This document shows, one piece after another, positions 8,285-18,667 of a stretch of DNA of 64,000 nucleotides. The notes below the pieces were generated by a model that did not search any database, was not told the origin of the DNA, and worked only from the letters and a program-made list of their open reading frames with translations. The translations under genes were made by a program, and so were the position numbers. Within the stretch, counting starts at the first letter, position 1. Every line of letters starts with the position of its first letter. This DNA comes from Parasphingorhabdus sp039982395. Its GTDB lineage: Bacteria > Pseudomonadota > Alphaproteobacteria > Sphingomonadales > Sphingomonadaceae. Location of the stretch: the NCBI RefSeq assembly GCF_039982395.1, contig NZ_JBDWYO010000007.1, positions 1-64,000 on the forward strand, read 5' to 3'.

Positions 8285-11200
8285 TCATCTAGTTTGCCGG
8301 CCAATAAGATAGTGTCCACCCCCCATATTCTCGGGGCGCAAAGTGGATGTATTTCCATCCGGCCAGCGTATTTCCATCAAGGAAATCCGTGCCGAGTTGC
8401 CGATACCGAAATGAGCTAGTATCGGGTCCGAAGACATAAAACCACCGCTGGCGCGGATCATCCGCATCTGACATTTACCGACGATGATCTTGGTTGCCCT
8501 GTCAGTGCAGATTATCACTTTTGCGCCAATGGCCATGCTGTTTTTGCCATTTTGACGCAGCGATATCCAAAGCCCTTTACCCTTAGGCCTGTCATTGCGA
8601 TGGACTAGCATGCGCAGCGCCGAATTATCTCGGATAATATCGATATCGCCATCGCGATCATAGTCCAACGTGACATAGCTATAGGTCGGGATAAGATCGG
8701 TCAGGCCAAAAGCATCAGTGCCATCTTTAAAACCCTTACCAACATTATGATAAAGAATATTGGTACTGGTTGATGATGTTGCGAGCCACATGCCGGTGCC
8801 AACTAAAATATCCTGCCATCCGTCCTGATCGAGATCGGCAAAACGCGCATTCCAGCTCCAACCGGGCGAATGTGAAGCAGTCTCCGTTGCTTTGTCGACA
8901 AATTTCCCATCCGGCATTCCTGTAAATAGAATATTATGTCGCCTATACGGAGCCTTATATTTTTCATCTACATCTCTGCGCGTTAGCCCTGGAACCGCCG
9001 GTTCAAGCAATGAGCGGCAATTGCGCTGCATCAACGGCAGATGGCCGAGTTTCGCTGAGCATCTTTCGAAGCGTGCACGATCTCCTAGAAGATCGCGATC
9101 AGGTTTTTCCAATCGCCTGATATACGCCATTGCGCCGCAAATGGCGCGATGCTCAGCCTTTTGCTGGCTTGCGCATCCATCCAGCTGCGTGCCGCTTTTT
9201 CCGCCTCTAATAAGATCTGCAGATGTCAAATCAGCCGCACAATCTTGAATTTTCCGGACGTGCCAGCCAAGATCCTTCCCAAATTGCTGGCAAAGCTCAA
9301 ATATTCTGCGGGCTTGTCCGTTCGAGGCGTCACCGCGAACTGTTCTTGTTGCTATTTGTGCGGAATAATAATCACTGATGAGGTCATTATTCCAATCCCC
9401 TTCGGTTTGGCTCATCGTTGTTCGCGTATAATATGGAAAGGGCTGATTGTCTTTGCCTAGCTCTGTTACCACTTGCCCCGGGCCAAATAGCGTCCATCCA
9501 TCGGTGCGTCCAACGTCATCCCCATTCCATGAGTCTGAATAGCCATCGCCATCAATATCAGCGACCATGATCGACATGGTTTGTCCCGGTGCGCCAGGCA
9601 ATATGACTTTCCTGAAATTGTGAGCCCCTTCGTTCCAAAGGATTTCATTGCGGGTCAATTGAGGCGGAGTGTGCCAACTTTCAATGGTTCCGCTCTGTGA
9701 CCAATAGCCCAGCAAAATATCAATATCACCGTCTTTATCCATATCGTCAAAAGCGAAAGCACGGATAAAACGCGCACTAGGAGCATCAATTTGGATCATA
9801 TTTTTGGCGGAAAATTCTCCATTCTTGTTAAAGAATAGAAATGCACCGCCTGGAATTGTCGATACTGCAAGATCAAGCTGCGCATCTCCATCAACATCGG
9901 CAAGCGCTACATTCATTACTTCCAGATCATCCACGCTCCCCAAATCAAGCTCTTGGCGTATGAATTTTCCACCAATATTGGCATATAGAGACAATCCATT
10001 TGCATGATCCGGACGACGTGTGACAATGTCTGTCCATCCGTCCCCGTGCACGTCACCGGCGGCCAGCCCGCCATTCATCATATGCGAACTCAATTGCCGG
10101 ATGGGGGAGTTAACGCCCTGTTCGGCAAGGCCGATATCGGTGCCGATGATGCGCGTAAATACATCCCCTTCGGCATTTGCCGCCGGAGCAAAGCCCGCGG
10201 GTTGCTGAGCGAAATCATAGCGGCGAATCGATGCTGGCACCCCCTCTATGCTCGCCGCTATCTTAGTTTTTTTGGGGCTATGTTCTACCATTAACGGAAG
10301 TAGAGCATCCCTCGTCTGGCCGGGCGGCAAGGCTGCCACCTTTGGCCATGAAATGCTATCCACCGCATTTACGGCGGCCAATTGTTGAGCAAAATAATAA
10401 CGTGAAACAGCAGGCGTGGTCAGGTTGGCCAATATGCCGCCAGCCATCGCCATAGCGATAACCGCGCCCCAGACTATCAAGCCAGTCCGCAGGGAAATCG
10501 AACGCCACAATATGATGAACGCATATATACTGAATGAGCCCAGCGCGATCAAGATCGCGGTCGCATAATCCTCTCGGATGCCGATATTTATGAGGACGAT
10601 TGTCAAGATGACATCAAGCGCGATTGGCGCAGGCACGAAACTTGCGATCGCCGCGCATAAAGCCATTGCCATGACGATCGGCACGGCATTGGCTACGGGC
10701 AACAACTTGCCCAACTGCCCCGGACTGACAAATGTGGCAATCAATGACCCCAAAAGCGCAGCCAGTAACATCATCGGAACGGTTATGATCGCAATGTAAA
10801 ACAAGTTGCGTGCGTAGGTTTTTGCAAACCAGATCAATGATCCCAAGGGCCCAGGGCCACGATGATCCACTTCCACAGGTGCAAGCGCGCGTGCAATCCA
10901 TGCGGAAAAGCCCTTAGGTACCGAAATATCCGCGATCTCCCGCGTCATATGACGGGTGGTCTCGGTCTCTTCCTTCAAAATATAACGGCATAATAATGGC
11001 ACGACCAGTAACACCATCACCAACGCCAGCAACAGTTTGATTGCCGCAACATGCAGTGGCAGCAGCGCAAAACTCATTGTCACCACAATGACATTGAGTG
11101 TTGGCGACGAAACCAGCGCCGATAGCGTCGTTTCAAGCCGCATCCGGCCCATATGCAGGCCAAGAGCAATGGGCGCTGCACAATTGACGCACACGCCCAA

Positions 11201-11461
11201 TGGTGCGCCAATGACAGTGCCCAGTGCTGCATTGGCAAAGCCGCCTTCAAAGGAACGCTTGCGGATGAGCGAAAGTAAAGTCAGCGCGCCGGCCCCGAAC
11301 AAAACGCCAAAGGCCATGCCTTTCAAATTGGTGTTGATCCAGTTGATCGTATTTGCGGTAATTTCCCACCATAAGCTGCTGTTGGGCATCACATCGAAGA
11401 CGATATCGAATGACAATCCAGACAGCGGCGTATCTCCGCCCATCAAAGCCTTTTCATTCAA
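8285..11461 (-). CDS. Permease (UPF0718-like) fused to FG-GAP/VCBS repeats and ASPIC/UnbV domain
   Basis: A 1058-residue protein in two halves. Residues about 40-345 form a multi-spanning permease with a small-residue loop GVCVNCAAPIALG, like the Cys motif of YraQ/ArsP-type UPF0718 permeases. From about 400 onward come FG-GAP-type calcium motifs (DVDGDAQLD, DMDKDGDID, DIDGDGYSD, DLDQDGWQD, DYDRDGDID), a Cys-rich insert, and a C-terminal ASPIC/UnbV module (AHFGIG, IRWPDGN). The C-terminal half is probably periplasmic. The called start is TTG; the frame stays open upstream and encodes another hydrophobic helix, so the N-terminus is uncertain. Transport substrate unknown. Confidence 0.85.
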   Translation of the reverse strand: MNEKALMGGDTPLSGLSFDIVFDVMPNSSLWWEITANTINWINTNLKGMAFGVLFGAGALTLLSLIRKRSFEGGFANAALGTVIGAPLGVCVNCAAPIALGLHMGRMRLETTLSALVSSPTLNVIVVTMSFALLPLHVAAIKLLLALVMVLLVVPLLCRYILKEETETTRHMTREIADISVPKGFSAWIARALAPVEVDHRGPGPLGSLIWFAKTYARNLFYIAIITVPMMLLAALLGSLIATFVSPGQLGKLLPVANAVPIVMAMALCAAIASFVPAPIALDVILTIVLINIGIREDYATAILIALGSFSIYAFIILWRSISLRTGLIVWGAVIAMAMAGGILANLTTPAVSRYYFAQQLAAVNAVDSISWPKVAALPPGQTRDALLPLMVEHSPKKTKIAASIEGVPASIRRYDFAQQPAGFAPAANAEGDVFTRIIGTDIGLAEQGVNSPIRQLSSHMMNGGLAAGDVHGDGWTDIVTRRPDHANGLSLYANIGGKFIRQELDLGSVDDLEVMNVALADVDGDAQLDLAVSTIPGGAFLFFNKNGEFSAKNMIQIDAPSARFIRAFAFDDMDKDGDIDILLGYWSQSGTIESWHTPPQLTRNEILWNEGAHNFRKVILPGAPGQTMSIMVADIDGDGYSDSWNGDDVGRTDGWTLFGPGQVVTELGKDNQPFPYYTRTTMSQTEGDWNNDLISDYYSAQIATRTVRGDASNGQARRIFELCQQFGKDLGWHVRKIQDCAADLTSADLIRGGKSGTQLDGCASQQKAEHRAICGAMAYIRRLEKPDRDLLGDRARFERCSAKLGHLPLMQRNCRSLLEPAVPGLTRRDVDEKYKAPYRRHNILFTGMPDGKFVDKATETASHSPGWSWNARFADLDQDGWQDILVGTGMWLATSSTSTNILYHNVGKGFKDGTDAFGLTDLIPTYSYVTLDYDRDGDIDIIRDNSALRMLVHRNDRPKGKGLWISLRQNGKNSMAIGAKVIICTDRATKIIVGKCQMRMIRASGGFMSSDPILAHFGIGNSARISLMEIRWPDGNTSTLRPENMGGGHYLIGRQTR

Positions 11462-11690
11462 TGCAGGATATCGCGACGACAGCCAGAAAAACAGCGCGAG
11501 TATTGTGATCGCGGCTATCGTAATAACAAGCCGAAAATCAGACTGGCGGCTTTTTCCTCGATAAAATTGAGAATTGATAATGAGGCCTTTGGCTATAGCG
11601 ATAGCTCGTCAGAAACATCTCCCGACTGACGCATCATTAAAATGATAAAAGAACTTCGGACATGTTTCAAATCATAAATGTAAACTGAAC

Positions 11691-11715
11691 GTCCGCTTTT
11701 GCGCCCAAAGCGGAC
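11691..11715. repeat. Palindromic repeat, form A
   Basis: Perfect 9-bp arms GTCCGCTTT/AAAGCGGAC around TGCGCCC, directly abutting the stop codon of the 144-residue gene at 11717. Confidence 0.9.
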
Positions 11716-11716
11716 A

Positions 11717-12151
11717 TTAGGTACCGTTCATAGATTGTTGGACGGGATTGCATCTCTTGCCTACTTCATGATCAAAGGAGCTGTTCAATCCGTGTTGATA
11801 TTGTAGCAAGTCTCTCGCCTCTTTTTGGGTCAATTTTGAATCCTCTAATGCATTAACGTGATCGATAACATAATACTCACACGGTCCATATCTGCGGTCC
11901 AAATTGGCTTCTTGTTTCCTAATGGCCACAATATATTTCGTATCGGATTGATACCAATCCACCCGCATCGGAATCGTGAAATCAGTCTCTTTGCGGTAAA
12001 TTGTTCGATAGTCATCGCTGGTCGCCTGCACATAGTAATCGCCTGCAATGTTAATATCGTAAGACTCATTGAATGCCTCATCGATCAACCAGCATAAACC
12101 CACCCCTAATCCCAGCAGAATTACGATAGAGTAGACAGCAAACTTTTTCAT
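11717..12151 (-). CDS. Hypothetical membrane-anchored or secreted protein
   Basis: A 144-residue protein starting MKKF with one hydrophobic segment (about 5-25, signal anchor or uncleaved signal peptide), then a polar domain with two cysteines (about residues 95 and 134) that could pair in the periplasm. No family recognised. The gene is AT-rich relative to tamB next to it and stands alone between two repeat copies (11691-11715 and 12224-12248), suggesting it arrived as a single cassette. Confidence 0.6.
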   Translation of the reverse strand: MKKFAVYSIVILLGLGVGLCWLIDEAFNESYDINIAGDYYVQATSDDYRTIYRKETDFTIPMRVDWYQSDTKYIVAIRKQEANLDRRYGPCEYYVIDHVNALEDSKLTQKEARDLLQYQHGLNSSFDHEVGKRCNPVQQSMNGT

Positions 12152-12223
12152 GTTGTTATGCTTCTAGAACCAACCAACCACAGTCAATAGATTTTGGATT
12201 GACCGTCTGCCTGATTCCCTAAC

Positions 12224-12248
12224 GCCCCCTTTTACGCCCAAAGCGGAC
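12224..12248. repeat. Palindromic repeat, form A, degraded
   Basis: Aligns base for base with form A but the left arm has three changes (GCCCCCTTTTA against GTCCGCTTTTG); the right part CGCCCAAAGCGGAC is intact. It lies 17 bp beyond the tamB stop. Confidence 0.7.
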
Positions 12249-12265
12249 GCTAGCATCAACCGCGC

Positions 12266-15200
12266 TCAATAGTCTCGGCTCACCCGCACGTTGGCGCTCT
12301 GGCGGCCCAATGTGGAGATGCTGGACAGGATTGATAGCCAGCGGGTGATCTGGAATTCAAGCTGGGTGGCGCTATAGCCCTTGCCGTCGGTGATCAGCTC
12401 CACATAGGCGCGGCGGGTGATATATTTGCCTGCGGCAATTGAGGTTCCGGACCCCGCCACCGTGTCGCTTGGCAATATCCGCAAGCGATCAAGGCCAACG
12501 GCCTTGCGCAACTGGTTGATCGGATCGAGCCCGCCGCCGCTGTTGAGCGAAGCCACGGCTGCTGCCAGCTGCACCGCTTCGGGCGCCGATAGGTCGGCAA
12601 TGGATGCGCCGAACAATATGCGCGAAAGCAGCTCGTCTTCCGGCAGGGCCGGGTTGCTGGCAAAGGCGATTTCCGGCTTATTGCCCGATCCCGTGACATT
12701 GATCGTCGCATTGAGGCCGGTCAGATTGGCCTCCGCCTCGATGTCCAAGACCGGATTGACCGGCTGGTTGCCGACAAAGCGGATCCGCCCCCGTTCCAGT
12801 CGGAAACGCCGGCCAGCAAATGTATAATTGCCACGCACCAGATTGGCGGTGCCGGTCATCGCGAAATTGTCGACCGGCCCTGATATTTTGAGATTGGCAC
12901 CCCATTCACTGTCGAGGCCCAGCCCTTCGACCCGCAAGCGGTTGGGAGCCTTTGCCGACAAGGCAAATTGCCAAGGGCGGCTGCGGACCCGCACCGGCCG
13001 CTCGTCGGCCCGCCGGTTGATCTCTCGGGTTTTGATATCCGGCAAGCTGGCGGTCGCGCTGGCTTTGCCAAAGCGGAAGAAGCTGCGGTTGAGGGTTACG
13101 TCACCGGATATCAAGCCGCCTTGCGCCGAGCTGCGTATCTTGATCGGTCCGGTCACCGTGGCTGCAAAATCATCCCGGGCGATGAGGGCCGCTTGCTGGG
13201 CGTTGACGTCCATCACAATGCCAATGCCTTCGCCGGGTTCGACGGCAAAGTTAAAGCTGCCGCTGCCGCTGACCGTCCCGCCGCCGCTAGTGTTCCCGGT
13301 CAGGTTCGGCAGCACGAGGCGCGAGCCGTCGAACCGGCCGACCGTTTTGATGTTAGAAACCACCGTACCGGTCAGGGGGCTTTCCAGTCTTGCGTTACTG
13401 GTGCGCACCTGCCCCTTAATTTGCGGATTGGCCAGGCTGCCGTTGATATCGGCGCTGGCCGCCACTGGACCGGTGAGATCAAACGTCTCGACACCGGTCA
13501 GCCGCCACAGGCTTTCCGCGCCGCCGCTGAACCGCGCCTGCGCGAACATGGGCTTGCGCATCAGCTCTTCCTGCCAGCGGCCATTGCCAAGACCGGTGAT
13601 CCGCCCCTGAAAACGGCCGAGGGCCTTCCCACCGGGAGATTTGATAATTCCCCGCGCCGCAGCGTTGCGCCGGGTAATCGCGATATTCAGGCCGAGATTG
13701 ACAGGGTCCGAGGTCAGGATCAGCCCCGATCGCATCAGACCGTTAACGGTTAGTTTCGCTTCGCCCTGCGGTACCTGCCGACCCGACTGGCTAAGGTTGA
13801 CGCTGCCGTTGACCGTGCCGCCCAGCCCGAGATCCGGATATCCGATATCGATCAGCGACAACGGCATTTTCGACAACGACAGGTTGAGCTTGGAACTTCC
13901 GCTTCCCCATCGACCGGACAGTCTGGCGCTGCCGTTGCCGTAACTGATGGTGGTCGGAGCCGCGGTCCAGCCATCGCTCACGCGCCGCAGATCCAGCGCT
14001 CTGGTGAGGCGCAGGTTGCGGCCTTCGAACTGGCCTTTGCCGGTAATCTGATAGCGGTCAGGGCTGATATCGGCCTTGGCCTGAAATTCAAACGTGCTGC
14101 CCCGGGTTCCTGCCACAGTAAAGACCGCCTTGCCGCTGCCGTTGGTCAGCTTTGCATTGGCAGCGATCCGCCCGATGATAAGTTCGCCGCGGCTGATCCC
14201 CTGCGCACGGAGCGTTGCATCGATATTGGACTGGCCGTCGATCAAAACAATATCAGCATCGAGCACGGCGGTGCGAATAAAAATTGGTGGTGCGCCGTCA
14301 AATCGAGCATTTTTGGCGGTGAGATCGGCGCGGATCAACTGGCGTCCGTTGCCGGGACGGAACAGCACATCCCCGTTCACGCCGCCGCCGCTGATCGCGA
14401 GCCTGCCCGCCAGGCCCTGAGCGGTGGGCCGGATCGTGCCGGTTGCCAGCGTATCCGATACCAACAGACGATCAACCCGCACCGCAGTGTCCTGCCCTGC
14501 GCTGGTCAGGATCATGCCATTGCTGTTGAACGGCCCCAATGTGGAACCTCCCGCCGCAATATAGGCAAAACCGGAGGCTGCAGGAGCCAGTTTCAGGCTG
14601 ACCGCAGAGAGACCCGCAGCCGGTAGCGGATTGTCGAGCAACAGCGCAATTTCGGGGCGGTTGAGCGGCCCATCCAGTTTGAGGTCAAAACGACCATAAG
14701 TGTCTTGCGTACCCGACCCCTGAAACGCAAAAGTCGTTGCCGTGGTCTGTATGCCGGAGCCCTGGAACGAAAGGTTCGGCGCATTCAAGTTGAGATCCGT
14801 AAAGCGCAACAATCCGTCTGGACCCAGCGCGAGGCCGGTCTGCAGTTCCGGCAAGCCGCCAGCCAATTCGCGCAGAAAACCGATATCAAAACGACGAAGC
14901 CTGGCATTGACCTGCCCATCAAATGACAGGCCGGAAGCCCCCGGCCCCAGTTGAACATCAGCGATAATATCGGCCATCCCGACACCCTGTACCGCGAATC
15001 CCGGCGCAGCGGCGCCAATATTGACCGCAAAATCACCGGTCGAGGGACGCAGTTCCAAATCCACCGTCCCTGTTGCCGTGTCGGTCGCCACCCGGCCGCG
15101 CTCGGCAAACAGCCGGTCTTTTTCGTAGCGCAGATTGGCGGTTGCGGTAAAACCGGAGAGCAATTGTTTCAGCAGTTCACCATTGCCGATGAGCGAACCG

Positions 15201-16435
15201 ACCGACAGTTTCAGCGGGATATTCCAACCACCGGCATCGCGCCGCCCCTCACCTTCGCCCCGTACATTGGACAGCAATGTTTTGCCAAAGGCCAGTTGCG
15301 GCGCGGTCAGCAAATATTGATAACGCAGCTCTGACATTTTCCCGTTCAGCAAAGCTTTCAATTCAAAATTCTGCGCCTTCATATTGGAGACCAAAGCGGA
15401 TGGATTGATCAACCGGCTTTCCAGCCGCATCGCGTCGAAGCTGTTTCGCGCCAGATCAACTCCGCCCTTTGCCGTCAGCGACAAGGCAGCAGAGCGGGCT
15501 TCGAGGTCGAGCGCCAACAGGCGATCATCCAAACTGGCAGTGCCCTTCATGGCCAGATCGGGCGACGTGATTTTCCGGGCGATGCCACTGGGCAGCAGAG
15601 ACCCGGCCAGCTTTCCGTCATAGGCAAAAAGGCCTTCTTTGGCCTCGATTGCGAATTGCGCCAGAGGCTCTTCCTTGCTCAACGCATTAAATTCGCCATT
15701 CCATTTCCGCCAACTGCCGTCGCCCTTCACGGTGACAGACAGATCGCGTTCCATGTTCAGCATACCCGCCAACACACCGCCGGCAGGCGCTATGATTTCA
15801 GCATCGAGATCCAGCTTCTGGCGATCCGGTTCGGCATTCAGAGCAAGCATCAATTTGTCGCCGCTACGGGTTGTTGCTGCGTCCAGACTGACCATGGCAC
15901 GGCCGGCTCTGATATCGGCTGCACCAGACAGATCGGCAAATTGTTCGGAACCGGCGACCGCTTCCCCGAGGGCCAGATTGTCGGCCCGGAAAGCGCCGAT
16001 ATAAATGTCGAAATCTGGCAGCAGCGGCTGATCTTCAACGCTTTCGATCAATTCCGGCAATCGGTCGAGCCGCGCTTTGCGAATGACGGCGTCGGAGATA
16101 TTGAGTTCGTTGAAAATCCAGGCCAGTGGATTCCAGTCCACCGCAACCGATCCGGCCGAGAAGAATTTCCCCTTGGGATCGTGAAGCTCAAGTCCCTGGA
16201 CGTCTGCCGTTCCGTAGACAGACCCTTTGATGTCCGAGAGCTTGATCCGCAAACCATTATCCGGTTCCAGCGCCTCGACCTGATCGATGATATAGCGATG
16301 GCCGGAATCGCTATCCAGCCATAGCGCGGCAGCAATCAACCCGGCGATGATCAGCACAGCAACCCCAAGCAGGCTGCGCATTGGCCAGCGCCAGGTCATT
16401 AATTTGAGCCGCGATTTTTGGGCGCTGTCCGTCAT
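12266..16435 (-). CDS. tamB: Translocation and assembly module inner-membrane protein TamB
   Basis: A 1389-residue DUF490/TamB protein. One N-terminal membrane helix (about 20-40, LLGVAVLIIAGLIAA) is followed by a very long beta-repeat region and the conserved C-terminal TamB domain (from about 1050). It ends with a region rich in beta-strand motifs (YVELITDGKG, VRVSRDY). In the known system TamB spans the periplasm and works with TamA in outer-membrane protein assembly and phospholipid transport. Its ATG directly follows the tamA stop with no gap, so the two are translationally coupled. Confidence 0.95.
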   Translation of the reverse strand: MTDSAQKSRLKLMTWRWPMRSLLGVAVLIIAGLIAAALWLDSDSGHRYIIDQVEALEPDNGLRIKLSDIKGSVYGTADVQGLELHDPKGKFFSAGSVAVDWNPLAWIFNELNISDAVIRKARLDRLPELIESVEDQPLLPDFDIYIGAFRADNLALGEAVAGSEQFADLSGAADIRAGRAMVSLDAATTRSGDKLMLALNAEPDRQKLDLDAEIIAPAGGVLAGMLNMERDLSVTVKGDGSWRKWNGEFNALSKEEPLAQFAIEAKEGLFAYDGKLAGSLLPSGIARKITSPDLAMKGTASLDDRLLALDLEARSAALSLTAKGGVDLARNSFDAMRLESRLINPSALVSNMKAQNFELKALLNGKMSELRYQYLLTAPQLAFGKTLLSNVRGEGEGRRDAGGWNIPLKLSVGSLIGNGELLKQLLSGFTATANLRYEKDRLFAERGRVATDTATGTVDLELRPSTGDFAVNIGAAAPGFAVQGVGMADIIADVQLGPGASGLSFDGQVNARLRRFDIGFLRELAGGLPELQTGLALGPDGLLRFTDLNLNAPNLSFQGSGIQTTATTFAFQGSGTQDTYGRFDLKLDGPLNRPEIALLLDNPLPAAGLSAVSLKLAPAASGFAYIAAGGSTLGPFNSNGMILTSAGQDTAVRVDRLLVSDTLATGTIRPTAQGLAGRLAISGGGVNGDVLFRPGNGRQLIRADLTAKNARFDGAPPIFIRTAVLDADIVLIDGQSNIDATLRAQGISRGELIIGRIAANAKLTNGSGKAVFTVAGTRGSTFEFQAKADISPDRYQITGKGQFEGRNLRLTRALDLRRVSDGWTAAPTTISYGNGSARLSGRWGSGSSKLNLSLSKMPLSLIDIGYPDLGLGGTVNGSVNLSQSGRQVPQGEAKLTVNGLMRSGLILTSDPVNLGLNIAITRRNAAARGIIKSPGGKALGRFQGRITGLGNGRWQEELMRKPMFAQARFSGGAESLWRLTGVETFDLTGPVAASADINGSLANPQIKGQVRTSNARLESPLTGTVVSNIKTVGRFDGSRLVLPNLTGNTSGGGTVSGSGSFNFAVEPGEGIGIVMDVNAQQAALIARDDFAATVTGPIKIRSSAQGGLISGDVTLNRSFFRFGKASATASLPDIKTREINRRADERPVRVRSRPWQFALSAKAPNRLRVEGLGLDSEWGANLKISGPVDNFAMTGTANLVRGNYTFAGRRFRLERGRIRFVGNQPVNPVLDIEAEANLTGLNATINVTGSGNKPEIAFASNPALPEDELLSRILFGASIADLSAPEAVQLAAAVASLNSGGGLDPINQLRKAVGLDRLRILPSDTVAGSGTSIAAGKYITRRAYVELITDGKGYSATQLEFQITRWLSILSSISTLGRQSANVRVSRDY

Positions 16436-18535
16436 CTAGAAGGCCTGTCCGAGCGAGACATAGACCGCGACACGGGAATCGCCGGGCTGCGGGTTGATGG
16501 GCGTGCCAACGTCAATCCGGATCGGTCCGAAATCGCTATAATAGCGAACGCCAAGGCCGGCCCCATAGCGCAATCCCTTAAAATCGGGGCTGCTGCTGGT
16601 GTAGACATTGCCGGCGTCGATGAAAGGCACCACGCCGAGATTGCCTCCGAACAAGCCCGTCTTGACGCGTGCCTCGAGCGAGAATTCGACCAGCGAGCGC
16701 CCGCCCACCGGATCATTATTGGCATCACGCGGCCCGATGCTTTGATAGCTGTAGCCCCGCACAGAACCGCCACCGCCAGAATATAGCCGGCGGGAAGGTG
16801 CGATCCGGTTGTTGCCGGCCCCAACAATGGATCCAAAACGCGCGCGCCCCGCTAACGTTATTTTTTCTGAAGCCGGAAAATAGGCGCTGCCGTCCAACTG
16901 GCTCCGCACATAGAAAAAACTGCCGTTCTGCAGCGATGCTTCGGGAGCGATACGGCCACTCAACCGAAAGCCACGGGATGGATCCAGCAGATCATCGCTA
17001 GCATCATAAGTGACCAACCCGGGCAGAGAACCGATGAAAAATGTATCCCGGCCGGTTGCGCCGGTTGGCCCGGTGACGTCTTTCTCCCGCGATGCGAGGA
17101 GCTCGATGCCAACCGACCAGCTCCAGCGTTTTTGATAAATGAGATTGCTTTGCCGTTCGATATTGGCAGCAACTGAGAAAGTTTGCGCCTTGAAGGCCGG
17201 ACGATCGACCACGCTCAGCGCGGTACGCCCGTTCAACACATTATCGCGCCGCCGATAATTGTTGCGGCGATAGGCGATGCTGCCGGATTGTTCTTGCGTT
17301 GCAAGCACACCCGTCATGCGGATCAACCCTTCTGGCGGGAACATATTCCGATGCTCCCAGCTTACTTCGGCGCGGGCCCCTTCCCCGGTGCCATAGCCCA
17401 GCTCGCCAGCAATGGTGCGAAGCGGGGCCGGTGTCACGTTCACCGCAATATCAACAGCATCAGGCTCCTCCGCCACCACCGGGTCAATGGTGATCGTCGA
17501 CACCAGTCCGGTCGCGATCAACGCCCGCCGCAAGTCTTCAAGGTCGGACGCCTGATAGACATCACCGGAATCGAAGCGGGCAATCATCTGGACGTGATCG
17601 GCATCGAACAAATCCGCTTGTCCCATGACCACGGAACCGAAATTATATTTGCCGCCGGGCTTCACCGTGACTTCGAGATCGCCCAGCCGTTCAGCATGAT
17701 CAATTTCCAGTTCCGGCTCTCCGGTGATCGCAAAGGGATAGCCATTTTCTGCCATCGCCCCATCCAGCCGGCCTTTGGCATCCATAATATCGTCGCTGTT
17801 GACGATATCGTCCGACTGCAATCCAAAGCTGTCGCGGAATGCCTGCCGATCGGCAGTCCGCGCATCATCCAATCCGGGCAGGACAATCCGGTCCAGCGCA
17901 TATTGCGGACCCGCTTGCACGTTGATCAACACCGCCAGCTGATCGTCCCCGTCTGCTTCAAAGCCGGTTTGCACGACCGCATCATAATAGCCTTCGATCC
18001 GGAGCAACCGTTCCACCAGTTCCGTATCGCTCTGTGCTCGCCGTCGAATCTGCGCGAAATTTGCATCGTCTCCGCGATATTGCTCAAGAACCGACAAGAT
18101 TTTAAAGCGGCTGCGGAAGGCTTCACCGATCCCATCAGGCAGCCCGCGGAACCCAATCCGATAACTGGTTTCCGCCAAGAGATCCGCTGGGCGATAGTCA
18201 TTCAGGGGCAGATCGTCTGCCAGAATATTTTCTGTTGCGGTAAGGTCCTGATCCTCGTTTTCATCTGCCTTTGTAAGCGCTGGAACGCCTTCCACATCCT
18301 CTGCGCCATCAACAGGTTCCGCCACCTCATCAAGATCGGGCCATTCTACGCCAAAATCCGGAAATTCGGTCAGCGGCTGGTCCGGGTCGAGCGGCGCATC
18401 CAGATCATCCTTGAAAACTGGATTTGCCGGCGCTTCTGACAGGCCATCTGTTTGGGCATGGATCGACCGGACAGGAAAACCCATCAGCAGAATAACAAGC
18501 ATGCCAAGGCAGCAACGATATGCAGTCAGACCCAT
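16436..18535 (-). CDS. tamA: Outer-membrane assembly factor TamA (BamA/TamA family)
   Basis: A 699-residue protein with a signal peptide ending near residue 28 (SIHAQ) and an acidic linker rich in Asp and Glu (about 30-110). POTRA-type domains (about 120-350) precede a C-terminal D15/surface-antigen barrel that includes SGGGGSVRGYSYQSIGP and ends VYVSLGQAF, with the terminal Phe typical of barrels. The acidic linker is longer than in E. coli TamA. It is first in the tamA-tamB operon. A CtrA-type box lies 133 bp upstream in the divergent promoter region. Confidence 0.93.
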   Translation of the reverse strand: MGLTAYRCCLGMLVILLMGFPVRSIHAQTDGLSEAPANPVFKDDLDAPLDPDQPLTEFPDFGVEWPDLDEVAEPVDGAEDVEGVPALTKADENEDQDLTATENILADDLPLNDYRPADLLAETSYRIGFRGLPDGIGEAFRSRFKILSVLEQYRGDDANFAQIRRRAQSDTELVERLLRIEGYYDAVVQTGFEADGDDQLAVLINVQAGPQYALDRIVLPGLDDARTADRQAFRDSFGLQSDDIVNSDDIMDAKGRLDGAMAENGYPFAITGEPELEIDHAERLGDLEVTVKPGGKYNFGSVVMGQADLFDADHVQMIARFDSGDVYQASDLEDLRRALIATGLVSTITIDPVVAEEPDAVDIAVNVTPAPLRTIAGELGYGTGEGARAEVSWEHRNMFPPEGLIRMTGVLATQEQSGSIAYRRNNYRRRDNVLNGRTALSVVDRPAFKAQTFSVAANIERQSNLIYQKRWSWSVGIELLASREKDVTGPTGATGRDTFFIGSLPGLVTYDASDDLLDPSRGFRLSGRIAPEASLQNGSFFYVRSQLDGSAYFPASEKITLAGRARFGSIVGAGNNRIAPSRRLYSGGGGSVRGYSYQSIGPRDANNDPVGGRSLVEFSLEARVKTGLFGGNLGVVPFIDAGNVYTSSSPDFKGLRYGAGLGVRYYSDFGPIRIDVGTPINPQPGDSRVAVYVSLGQAF

Positions 18536-18667
18536 TATGGGTTCTCTAGCGGTTGATGAATCGTGACGCCAATGAATAAGATTGAACCAGGCCGCTTTAC
18601 CGGCAAGCTTCTCATTTTATGGGATATTCCGAGCCGGCATCATATCCATCCGATTTCACCACAGGAT

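Noticed and set aside
17183..18439. Open frame of 418 codons opposite tamA
   Set aside because: His/Gln/Arg/Ile-rich shadow translation; tamA is clearly the real gene.
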